A DNA stretch of 8,194 nt. It comes from Oscillospiraceae bacterium. Lineage in GTDB: Bacteria; Bacillota; Clostridia; Oscillospirales; Oscillospiraceae. This document shows positions 1 through 5,636 of this stretch, piece after piece. Below the pieces are notes generated by a model that saw nothing but the letters and a program-made list of their open reading frames with translations, was not told where the DNA came from and did no database searches. The DNA is taken from positions 1 to 8,194 of the forward strand of contig JAHHSF010000052.1 in the NCBI GenBank assembly GCA_020025375.1, written 5' to 3'. The number at the start of each line of letters is the position of its first letter. The first letter of the stretch is position 1. Position numbers and translations under genes: made by a program.

Positions 1-662
1 TCAAACTCACGGGTGCGGAAGGTGAAGTTGCCGGGGGTGATCTCGTTGCGGAAGGCCTTGCCCACCTGACAGACACCAAAGGGGAGCTTCTTCCGGGTGG
101 TACGCTGGATGTTGGCGAAATTCACGAAGATGCCCTGGGCGGTCTCGGGCCGCAGATAGCAGGTGGAGGAGGAGTCCTCGGTCACGCCGATGGCGGTCTT
201 GAACATCAGGTTAAACTTACGGATGGGAGTAAAGTCGTGCTTGCCGCACACGGGGCAGACCACATCCTCATGCCCGGAGATAAAGGCGTCCATCTCGTCA
301 AAGCTCAGGGCGTCCACGTTCACCTCGGGGTGCTCGCTCCCGATGAGCTTGTCCGCGCGGTGGCGGGCCTTACAGGCCTTACAATCCAGCAAGGGGTCGC
401 TGAAGCCGGCCACGTGGCCGGTGGTGACCCAGGTCTGGGGGTTCATGATGATAGCGGCATCCAGCCCCACGTTATAGGGAGATTCCTGGACGAACTTTTT
501 CAGCCAGGCGCGCTTCACGTTGTTCTTGAACTCCACGCCCAGGGGGCCGTAGTCCCAGCTGTTGGCCAGGCCGCCGTAGATCTCGCTCCCAGCAAAAACG
601 AAGCCGCGGTTCTTGCAAAGAGCCACGATCTTATCCATGGTCTTTTCCTGTTTATTGAGCAT
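1..662 (-). CDS. glyQS: Glycyl-tRNA synthetase, dimeric (alpha2) type, N-terminal 220 residues (partial)
   Basis: Class II aminoacyl-tRNA synthetase that charges tRNA-Gly with glycine in the cytoplasm. The reading frame opens at an ATG at 662-660 and runs off the left edge, so the catalytic C-terminal part and anticodon-binding domain are missing. Visible family marks: the N-terminal FVFAGSEIYGG and WDYGPLG stretches (residues 21-42), two Cys pairs that could bind zinc (CKAC at 94-97, CPVC at 136-139), RPETAQGIF at 171-179, and the class II motif 2 region FRNE...FRTREFE at 204 to the edge. This is the single-chain homodimeric enzyme, not the split glyQ/glyS tetramer. The start is supported by GGAGGG seven bases upstream; the next ATG (638-636) has no comparable site. 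It has its own promoter with a leader of only about 30 nt, so there is no room for a T-box. It lies downstream of gpr on the same strand, with no clear terminator between them. Confidence 0.96.
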   Translation of the reverse strand, partial: MLNKQEKTMDKIVALCKNRGFVFAGSEIYGGLANSWDYGPLGVEFKNNVKRAWLKKFVQESPYNVGLDAAIIMNPQTWVTTGHVAGFSDPLLDCKACKARHRADKLIGSEHPEVNVDALSFDEMDAFISGHEDVVCPVCGKHDFTPIRKFNLMFKTAIGVTEDSSSTCYLRPETAQGIFVNFANIQRTTRKKLPFGVCQVGKAFRNEITPGNFTFRTREF

Positions 663-700
663 TTTGGTGCCCTCCGTATCCGTTATAAAGTCAGTATACA

Positions 701-728
701 ATTATATACCGAAACGGTGTAAAGTCAA
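701..728 (-). promoter_or_regulatory. Sigma-A-type promoter of glyQS
   Basis: On the minus strand TTGACT (728-723) and a perfect TATAAT (706-701) are 16 bp apart. The predicted transcription start is near 694, leaving about 30 nt before the glyQS ATG. The -10 box overlaps a weak GTATA/TATAC inverted repeat (694-709) that could be chance. Confidence 0.85.
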
Positions 729-899
729 GGAAAACGGAACTTTGCCGCCGCCGCAGGAGTGCGCTACCTGCCCCCCCAGCACACCAATACCAAGATAGGA
801 GACTATGGCCCCCACGGCAGAAAACTCCTCCGGTGCGCGGCCTTCGTGGACTGCGGGTTTTTCTGAACATCCAAGGAGTGATCCACACCTGGGACGTGC

Positions 900-1793
900 T
901 CAGGCCAAAAACATCTCCACGTCCTCCATGGTGAGCCCTTTCTGGAGGGCAAGGGTCAGCCCGTAACCGATGACCTTGGAAAGGTCAGCCACACGCTCAT
1001 CGATGTCCCTGGGGGTGACGAAAACCCCGCCGTCGTGGCCTTGCAGGGCCTCGGGTTCCAAGTCTCCCTTCCCGGCCTCGGCCAGAATATCGGCGGCCAA
1101 GGTGGCCCCGTCCACGACGGTGGGGACCCCCACGGCGATGACCGGCACCCCCAGGGTCTTTTCATCCAGGGCGGCCCGGGCGTTCCCCACCCCGGAGCCG
1201 GGGACGATGCCGGTATTGGCAAGCTGAATGGTAGAGCAGACCCGGCCCAGGTTCCGGGAGGCCAGGGCATCGATGGCCACCACCGCGTCGGGCTTGAGTC
1301 TCTGGCAAAGGGAGGCCACGATCTCCCCGCTCTCCACCCCCGTGGTCCCCAGCACCCCAGTGGCAATGGCGGCCACAGGGCGGAAGGCCCCAAACTGTTC
1401 AGGCAGGCTTTCCACCAGATGCCGGGTCACCAGGGTGTGCCCCGTGGCAAGGGGCCCCACCGCGTCGGGGGTGACCGACCGATTCCCCAGGCCCACCACC
1501 AGCACCGCGGCGGTGTCGGTGAGCTTGAGCAGGTCCCCCAGCTCGGCGGCCAGGGCCCTTGCTGCCCGGCCGAAGGCGTCGGCCTCCCGCCGCTTGAGGC
1601 CATCCAGGGTGAGGGTGACGTATTTCCCCACCGGCTTGTGGAGGGCCAGGGACCCGGCAGAATCCAGAATCTCCACCACATTTACCGGGTAGCCCTCCCG
1701 CTCCCGGTCCTGGCTTTTGACCCCGGAAAGGGTGCCTGCCCCTTCATACAGCTCTTTTTCCTCCATGGCAAGGTCGGTCCGGCGCTTCAGCAT
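900..1793 (-). CDS. gpr: Germination protease GPR (spore endopeptidase, family A25)
   Basis: GPR is made in the forespore as a zymogen and, on germination, cuts the small acid-soluble proteins (SASPs) coating spore DNA, releasing amino acids. The 297-residue product carries the conserved N-terminal RTDLA (residues 5-9) and the two aspartates known to matter in the Bacillus enzyme: Asp110 in TPDAVGP and Asp175 in AIDALASR, 65 residues apart (127 and 193 in B. megaterium, as I recall them). GVLGTTG (147-153) and NTGIVPGSGVGN (193-204) are also typical. I chose the ATG at 1793 because GGGAGGA lies 7 nt upstream; a GTG at 1826 would add 11 residues that the family does not need and has a poorer site. 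The length is slightly under the Bacillus protein. It is divergent from rpsT. A sigma-G promoter would be expected, but only a poor match (GGATA 1868-1864, AAAACTA 1846-1840) is visible. The usual downstream partner spoIIP is absent. Confidence 0.95.
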   Translation of the reverse strand: MLKRRTDLAMEEKELYEGAGTLSGVKSQDREREGYPVNVVEILDSAGSLALHKPVGKYVTLTLDGLKRREADAFGRAARALAAELGDLLKLTDTAAVLVVGLGNRSVTPDAVGPLATGHTLVTRHLVESLPEQFGAFRPVAAIATGVLGTTGVESGEIVASLCQRLKPDAVVAIDALASRNLGRVCSTIQLANTGIVPGSGVGNARAALDEKTLGVPVIAVGVPTVVDGATLAADILAEAGKGDLEPEALQGHDGGVFVTPRDIDERVADLSKVIGYGLTLALQKGLTMEDVEMFLA

Positions 1794-1851
1794 ATCTGTT
1801 TCCTCCCTAGATATTGTATAGGTCACGGCGCTTTTCCTCTAGTTTTTGCGG

Positions 1852-1894
1852 TTTTTTGGGTGGTATCCAAAAAAGCAAAAAAAAGTGAAAAAAA
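1852..1894 (+). promoter_or_regulatory. A-tract (UP-element-like) region upstream of the rpsT promoter
   Basis: Three A-tracts (A6 at 1869-1874, A8 at 1877-1884, A7 at 1888-1894) have centres roughly 9 and 10.5 bp apart and sit directly upstream of the rpsT -35 box. This is the position of an UP element and the spacing of intrinsically bent DNA. The left part also forms an 8-bp inverted repeat, TTTTTTGG (1852-1859) with CCAAAAAA (1867-1874). The region is shared with the start of divergent gpr, so it could affect both genes. Confidence 0.5.
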
Positions 1895-1897
1895 CAG

Positions 1898-1926
1898 TTG
1901 CAATTTTTTTTTGAAACTGTTAAAAT
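1898..1926 (+). promoter_or_regulatory. Sigma-A-type promoter of rpsT
   Basis: TTGCAA (1898-1903) and TAAAAT (1921-1926) are separated by 17 bp, and the predicted start is near 1932. A 7-bp inverted repeat (AACAGTT 1893-1899, AACTGTT 1915-1921) overlaps both promoter elements and could be an operator or chance. Confidence 0.8.
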
Positions 1927-1931
1927 AGATA

Positions 1932-1961
1932 CCTGCACGGGTGCTTTGTGCCCAAATCAGG
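1932..1961 (+). promoter_or_regulatory. Hairpin at the 5' end of the rpsT mRNA
   Basis: The predicted leader begins with a two-part stem. The outer CCTG (1932-1935) pairs with CAGG (1958-1961). The inner GGGTGC (1939-1944) pairs with GTGCCC (1948-1953), counting two G-U pairs, around a TTT loop. It ends 15 nt before the Shine-Dalgarno sequence. It may protect the 5' end of the message or take part in S20 feedback control; neither is shown by the sequence alone. Confidence 0.4.
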
Positions 1962-1992
1962 ATCACAATGCTATTTGGAGGAGGTGTTTGGT

Positions 1993-2256
1993 TTGCCGAA
2001 CATTAAGTCTGCTAAGAAGCGCGTTCTGGTCAACGAGACCAAGGCTATGCAGAACAAGGCGGCGAAATCTGCCCTGAAGACTGTCCTGAAGAAGTTTGAC
2101 GCCGCCGTGGCCGAAGGCAACCGCAGCGAGGCCGATAGCGCTTACAAGGTGGCCGTCAAGGCCGTTGATAAGGCCGCTGCCAAGGGTCTGCTGCACAAGA
2201 ACAACGCGGCCAACAAGAAGTCCAGCCTGACCATCAAGCTGAACAAACTGGCCTAA
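1993..2256 (+). CDS. rpsT: 30S ribosomal protein S20
   Basis: Small lysine- and alanine-rich protein that binds 16S rRNA and helps assemble the 30S subunit. The 87-residue product starts MPNIKSAKKRV, the standard S20 N-terminus, and ends in the usual HKNNAANKKSSLTIKLNKLA stretch. The start must be the TTG at 1993: the upstream ATG at 1948 would add 15 foreign residues and lies inside the leader hairpin, while GGAGGAGG (1977-1984) stands 8 nt before the TTG. E. coli rpsT also starts with UUG, which there is linked to autogenous translational control, so the rare start may be functional here too. It has its own promoter and a strong terminator, making it largely monocistronic, and it is divergent from gpr as in Bacillus. 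Confidence 0.97.
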   Translation: MPNIKSAKKRVLVNETKAMQNKAAKSALKTVLKKFDAAVAEGNRSEADSAYKVAVKAVDKAAAKGLLHKNNAANKKSSLTIKLNKLA

Positions 2257-2271
2257 GTGTTTGCCAAAAAG

Positions 2272-2304
2272 AAACCGTCTGCTTAGGCAGACGGTTTTTC
2301 TTTT
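2272..2304 (+). terminator. Rho-independent terminator after rpsT
   Basis: CCGTCTGC (2275-2282) and GCAGACGG (2287-2294) form a perfect 8-bp stem, extended by AAA/TTT, around a TTAG loop. The T-rich tail TTTTTCTTTT follows. It starts 15 nt after the rpsT stop. Read-through would supply the downstream yihY-like gene, for which I see no separate strong promoter. Confidence 0.92.
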
Positions 2305-2325
2305 CGGCGAGAAAGGGAGACTGCC

Positions 2326-3174
2326 ATGAAGCAACCCATTTATTCGGTCCGGCCGGTGGCCTTTGTGTTGGAGATGGTCCGGCTCTATTTCGACAAGCGG
2401 GTCTCCCGCTCCGCCGCCGAGCTGGCCTACTTCCTCATCCTGTCCTTCTTCCCCGCCCTCATCTGCGTCAACGCCCTGGTAGGCATGCTCCACCTGGACA
2501 TCAACCAGGTTCTGGAGCTGGTGGATCATATCATCCCCGCCGGGGTCCAGGCCGTTCTGGCCGATTACCTGGGTTATATCGAGGGCAACCAGTCCGGCCT
2601 GCTCACGGCGGGCATCATCATGACCCTGTTTTCCGCCTCAGCGGCCTTTCGTGCCCTTATGAACATCATGGACGACCTCTATGGGCGGAAGGGCTACACC
2701 GGTCTGTGGCAGGTGGTGGCCAGCGTGGTCTACTCCGTCCTTTTCCTGGTGACCATCTATATCTCCGGGGTAGTCCTCCTCACAGGAAACTGGTTTTTCC
2801 AGCTGTTGGAGGACATTCTCCCCTTTCAGCTTCCCCAGACCAACTGGCCCTGGCTGCGGTTCGTCCTCCTTTTCTGTCTCATGCTCTTCTTTATCCTTAT
2901 CATCTATCGGGTCTCCGCCCCGCCGGGAAAGCCCCGCCCTCCCCTCTTCACCGGGGCCATCCTGGCCTCCGTGGCTCTGGTGGCGGCCTCCATGATCTTT
3001 TCTTACTTCATCGGGATGTCCACCCGGTACTCCCTGGTGTACGGGTCGTTGACCTCGGTCATCATCCTCATGGTCTGGCTTTATCTCTGCGGAAATATCC
3101 TTATTTTGGGGAATGTCTTTAACTGCGTCTGGTACCGACATAAAAAGGAGAGAACAGAACATGGAAAACATTGA
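2326..3174 (+). CDS. YihY/BrkB-family inner-membrane protein
   Basis: Integral membrane protein of 282 residues in the YihY/BrkB (formerly misnamed ribonuclease BN) family, whose molecular function is not settled. About six hydrophobic segments are visible, near residues 34-54, 92-112, 130-154, 176-196, 208-232 and 242-264. Family signatures are SRSAAELAYFLILSFFPALI near the N-terminus and YGSLTSVIILMVWLYLCGN (239-257) near the end; the tail is short and basic. The ATG at 2326 follows AAGGGAG with a 6-nt gap. The only likely source of transcription is read-through of the rpsT terminator or a weak promoter inside the short 69-bp gap. Its 3' end overlaps the next gene by 14 bp, so the two are probably translated together. 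Confidence 0.9.
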   Translation: MKQPIYSVRPVAFVLEMVRLYFDKRVSRSAAELAYFLILSFFPALICVNALVGMLHLDINQVLELVDHIIPAGVQAVLADYLGYIEGNQSGLLTAGIIMTLFSASAAFRALMNIMDDLYGRKGYTGLWQVVASVVYSVLFLVTIYISGVVLLTGNWFFQLLEDILPFQLPQTNWPWLRFVLLFCLMLFFILIIYRVSAPPGKPRPPLFTGAILASVALVAASMIFSYFIGMSTRYSLVYGSLTSVIILMVWLYLCGNILILGNVFNCVWYRHKKERTEHGKH

Positions 3175-3631
3175 GATTCAACCTTTTGACCCCGCCCAGG
3201 CCGGGGAGGTCTCCGCCCTCATCGGCCGCTCCCTTCTGGAGCTGAATATCCGGGACTATCCCCGGGAGGACCTGGTGGACTTTGCGGAATATTACAACCC
3301 CGGCCATGTATTGGCCCTGTCAAAGGAGGGGCACTCCTTCGTGGCCATGGATGGGGAGACTGTGGTGGGATGCGCCTCCATCACCCCCTATGAGGAAACC
3401 CCCGGCCAGGCCGTCATCCAGGGCTTTTTCATGCTTCCTGAGTATGCCGGCAAGGGCATTGGCCGCCGTCTGCTGGAGACCCTTGAGGCCGACCCCATCT
3501 TCCGGGAGGCCGACAAGACGGTGGTTTCGGCCTCTCTCAGCGCCCATAAGTTCTATGCCAAGTTTGGCTACCGCTACCGCTGGGGGATTCCTGTCTGTGA
3601 GGAGCGGGACCATTATTGGATGGAAAAATAA
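3161..3631 (+). CDS. GNAT-family N-acetyltransferase
   Basis: Predicted cytoplasmic acetyl-CoA-dependent acetyltransferase of 156 residues; the substrate cannot be read from the sequence. The GNAT fold is indicated by the central VAMDGETVVGCASI strand pair (61-74), the acetyl-CoA-binding motif A around PEYAGKGIGRRLLE (93-106), and the motif B helix AHKFYAKFGYR (128-138). I chose the ATG at 3161 (MENIEIQ) because AAGGAG lies 10 nt upstream; an upstream in-frame ATG at 3113 has no such site and lies deeper inside the previous gene. The start lies within the end of the YihY-family gene, which suggests translational coupling. A terminator follows 98 nt after the stop. Confidence 0.9.
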   Translation: MENIEIQPFDPAQAGEVSALIGRSLLELNIRDYPREDLVDFAEYYNPGHVLALSKEGHSFVAMDGETVVGCASITPYEETPGQAVIQGFFMLPEYAGKGIGRRLLETLEADPIFREADKTVVSASLSAHKFYAKFGYRYRWGIPVCEERDHYWMEK

Positions 3632-3729
3632 GGGCGGACAGTTTCTGCGGACAATGTTGTTGCTTTGTGACAGGCCCCCTTCTGTCTCCGATGGGGTTTG
3701 GAGCGGAATGGAATGTAAAACGGATAAAA

Positions 3730-3759
3730 AAAGTCCCGCACTGCATAGTGCGGGACTTT
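3730..3759. terminator. Bidirectional rho-independent terminator between the GNAT and M23 genes
   Basis: A perfect 13-bp inverted repeat, arms 3730-3742 and 3747-3759 with core GTCCCGCACT, encloses a GCAT loop. On the minus strand it is followed by seven T, a strong terminator for the M23 gene whose stop is only 10 nt away. On the plus strand the tail is TTTCTGTTTTCT, adequate for the YihY-GNAT transcript. Between the GNAT stop and this hairpin (3632-3729) I see no gene. Confidence 0.93.
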
Positions 3760-3769
3760 CTGTTTTCTA

Positions 3770-5305
3770 TCAGGGAAGATAGGACATAGGATTCACAGTA
3801 GTGCCGTCGATGCGGACCTCAAAGTGGCAGTGGGGGCCGGTGGAGCGGCCGGTGGAACCGGCCTTGGCGATGACCTGGCCCTGATAGACCTTGTCGCCCG
3901 CCGAGACGGTGAGACTGGAGTTGTGGCCGTAATAGGTCTTGTAGCCGTTGCCGTGGTTGATAATGACCAGGTTGCCGTAGGAGCCCTTCCAGCCGGCGAA
4001 TTCCACGGTGCCGCCGTCGGAGGCCTTGATGCTCTGTCCGGTGTAGGCCTTGATGTCCAGGCCGGAGTGATAGCTGTAAGAGCCGAAGATGGACCGCCAG
4101 CCGAAGGGGGAGTTGATGCGGCCCTGGACCGGCCAGATGAAGGTGCCGGTGGGGTACCAGGAGGGGCGCTCCTTGGTGCCCACGGCGATGACCCGGGTGG
4201 TGGGCTCGGTGAGAGTCTCGCTGGTGAGGATGTTACGGGTCTCCTCCTTGCCGTTGAGGTAGGTCACATCGGCCGTTACCGAGGCGGTGCCAGGTACGCC
4301 GGCCTCAATGACGCGGCTTTCTCCCTCGTACATGGTGTCGTCAGGGACTTCCTCCACGGGGCAGGGGATCTCTTCCGTATAGGTGAGGTTATCCACGGTG
4401 CGGACCGAGAGGAAGGGGATCTCTTCCTTCACGTTGAGGAGCTGGCCGATATAGAGCCGGTTCACATTCACGTCGGGGTTGAGCTCCTCCAGCTCGGCCA
4501 TGGTCATGTTGTTGTCCAGAGCGATGGCCATGAAGGTGTCGCCCTTGACCACCTCGTAAACGGTTTTGCCATTGGTGTTGGCGGTGAGGGTGGAGAGGAC
4601 CTCCTCCCGGGTCTGCTCCTGACCGGCGGGCAGATACTCACTGCTCATACGGATGGGCTGGACAAAGGAGGCGGAGATCGTGTGCTCAGTCATATACTGT
4701 GCCTTGATCTCATCCAGGACAGAGTCCAGAACCGCCCGGTCGTCCACAGTACTCACCACATAGCCGTCCACAGAGAGAGTGTAGGCCTTGAAAACCTCGT
4801 CGATGCCGCTGAAGAGGTAGGTCTCGAACTCGGCCACCGGGGTCAGCCCCCCCCGCTCCGTCAGAGCGAAGTCATAGGAGACCTGGGCATCCAGCTGATA
4901 ATCGTAACCAAGGATGGCGGAGGCTCTGGCCTCCACTTGCTGAACCACGTTTTCAAAAACGGCCTTGCTGCGGACGGCACCCACATCCCGCCCGTCCACG
5001 GTGACCACGTAGCTGGGGGTATACATGGCGCACACGGTGGCACTCACGCCGATTACGGCGGCGACGGCCAGAAAGGTGACGGGGCTGACCACCGGTTTAC
5101 CGGCGACAGCCGAATTGATTTTGTGATAGGTGTGGGTGGACCAGGTCTGGAGCCGCTCCGCAGCCACCCCGACGGTGGCCATCAGGCGGCCGAGCCCGTC
5201 CCGCAGGGAACGGTTCCGGGTTCCCCGGCGGACATCGGCTTTGGTCTGCACGGTGCGGTACGCCGAAGGGCGCCGCACCTCTGGTTCGTGTAGGATTTCG
5301 TCCAT
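3770..5305 (-). CDS. Membrane-anchored M23 peptidase with LysM and G5 domains
   Basis: Predicted cell-wall metallopeptidase of 511 residues. Order of parts: a basic cytoplasmic tail (1-70), one transmembrane segment (about 71-96), an extracellular region of unknown fold (97-245), a LysM peptidoglycan-binding domain (about 248-292, VYEVVKGDTFMAIA...YIGQLLNV), a G5-like domain (about 296-376), and a C-terminal LytM/M23 domain (about 386-510). The M23 zinc and catalytic residues are all present: His413 and Asp417 in HSGLD, His461 in YYGHNS, and His492/His494 in GPHCHFE. So it is probably an active endopeptidase cutting peptide cross-links, held at the outer face of the membrane, rather than a dead scaffold. 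The ATG at 5305 follows GAGGAGGG with a 5-nt gap. It has its own promoter (5392-5420), flanked by two direct repeats, and a strong terminator, so it is monocistronic. A role in growth or in sporulation cannot be told apart here. Confidence 0.93.
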   Translation of the reverse strand: MDEILHEPEVRRPSAYRTVQTKADVRRGTRNRSLRDGLGRLMATVGVAAERLQTWSTHTYHKINSAVAGKPVVSPVTFLAVAAVIGVSATVCAMYTPSYVVTVDGRDVGAVRSKAVFENVVQQVEARASAILGYDYQLDAQVSYDFALTERGGLTPVAEFETYLFSGIDEVFKAYTLSVDGYVVSTVDDRAVLDSVLDEIKAQYMTEHTISASFVQPIRMSSEYLPAGQEQTREEVLSTLTANTNGKTVYEVVKGDTFMAIALDNNMTMAELEELNPDVNVNRLYIGQLLNVKEEIPFLSVRTVDNLTYTEEIPCPVEEVPDDTMYEGESRVIEAGVPGTASVTADVTYLNGKEETRNILTSETLTEPTTRVIAVGTKERPSWYPTGTFIWPVQGRINSPFGWRSIFGSYSYHSGLDIKAYTGQSIKASDGGTVEFAGWKGSYGNLVIINHGNGYKTYYGHNSSLTVSAGDKVYQGQVIAKAGSTGRSTGPHCHFEVRIDGTTVNPMSYLP

Positions 5306-5369
5306 GGGATCCCTCCTCTGGGAAACGTATCACAGCCACTGGCTGAAAAAGTCCTTTGAAACGGTAATG

Positions 5370-5385
5370 ATTACAAATAGTTACA
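5370..5385 (-). promoter_or_regulatory. Direct repeat at the M23 transcription start (WalR/PhoP-like box)
   Basis: On the minus strand TGTAAC and TGTAAT are separated by four bases, a 10-bp period, and span about +1 to +16 of the predicted transcript. Both halves fit the WalR half-site TGTWAH, though the known WalR box has a 5-bp gap. Read on the other strand it also resembles the TTACA-type repeats bound by PhoP. A site here would be expected to repress. Confidence 0.35.
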
Positions 5386-5391
5386 AAGGAA

Positions 5392-5420
5392 AGTATACCC
5401 GCTTTTCCTTGATACGTCAA
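5392..5420 (-). promoter_or_regulatory. Sigma-A-type promoter of the M23 peptidase gene
   Basis: TTGACG (5420-5415) and TATACT (5397-5392) are 17 bp apart on the minus strand. The predicted start is near 5385, giving a leader of about 80 nt. Confidence 0.85.
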
Positions 5421-5449
5421 GCCTTTTTTGGATTTTGGACCCCAAAGGG

Positions 5450-5465
5450 GTAACGAAAGGTTACA
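5450..5465 (-). promoter_or_regulatory. Upstream direct repeat of the M23 promoter (WalR/PhoP-like box)
   Basis: TGTAAC, four bases, then CGTTAC on the minus strand: the same 6-4-6 layout as the repeat at 5370-5385, exactly 80 bp away, with one mismatch to TGTWAH in the second half. It lies about 65-80 bp before the predicted start, a position more usual for activation. The same bases can be read as an inverted repeat, GTAAC-GAAAG-GTTAC. Confidence 0.3.
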
Positions 5466-5508
5466 GACACAAGATATGGCGGTAAAATGAAAAAACACCA
5501 GCTCACAT

Positions 5509-5546
5509 AACAAGAAAAGGGCGGCTGTGCCGAAACACAACCGCCC
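5509..5546 (-). terminator. Rho-independent terminator after pta
   Basis: On the minus strand GGGCGG-T-TGTG pairs with CACA-G-CCGCCC, with one mismatch inside the stem and a six-base TTTCGG loop (stem at 5519-5546), followed by TTTTCTTG. It lies about 90 nt past the pta stop and separates pta from the M23 promoter. On the plus strand no T-run follows, so it acts one way. Confidence 0.85.
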
Positions 5547-5636
5547 ACACAGGAACAAATCTTAACTTGTATAGGGGTTCAGAATGTGTCCCTATGGAAC
5601 GCTCCGGTTAGGTGCGCCGCTTTTGCATATAGGTTC

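Larger units (their letters stand above)
5306..5636. other. 331-bp intergenic region between the M23 gene and pta
   Basis: No convincing gene lies here. From right to left, in the direction of transcription, it holds the pta 3' untranslated region with a possible hairpin (ATAGGG/CCCTAT, 5571-5595), the pta terminator (5509-5546), an upstream direct repeat (5450-5465), the M23 promoter (5392-5420), a downstream direct repeat (5370-5385), and an M23 leader of about 80 nt. A short palindrome CCCC-AAA-GGGG lies at 5440-5450. Confidence 0.7.

Noticed and set aside
730..899. Remnant of spoIIP in the gap after gpr
   Set aside because: Reading the three minus-strand frames shows none of the SpoIIP motifs I know, so there is no support for a decayed copy.
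1840..1868. Candidate sigma-G promoter for gpr (GGATA, 17 bp, AAAACTA)
   Set aside because: There is one mismatch in the -35 and at least two in the -10, in an A/T-rich stretch where such matches come easily. Not strong enough to annotate.
1035..1928. A 297-codon open frame on the plus strand opposite gpr
   Set aside because: It is a shadow of gpr, low complexity, and runs into the rpsT promoter.
3824..5293. A 489-codon open frame on the plus strand opposite the M23 gene
   Set aside because: It mirrors the real gene on the other strand. Its product is dominated by Gly, Val, His and Asp with no domain, and the opposite strand has promoter, ribosome site, intact domains and terminator.
5440..5450. 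Palindrome CCCC-AAA-GGGG between the M23 promoter and the pta terminator
   Set aside because: It is short, has no T-run, and is as expected by chance in GC-rich DNA.
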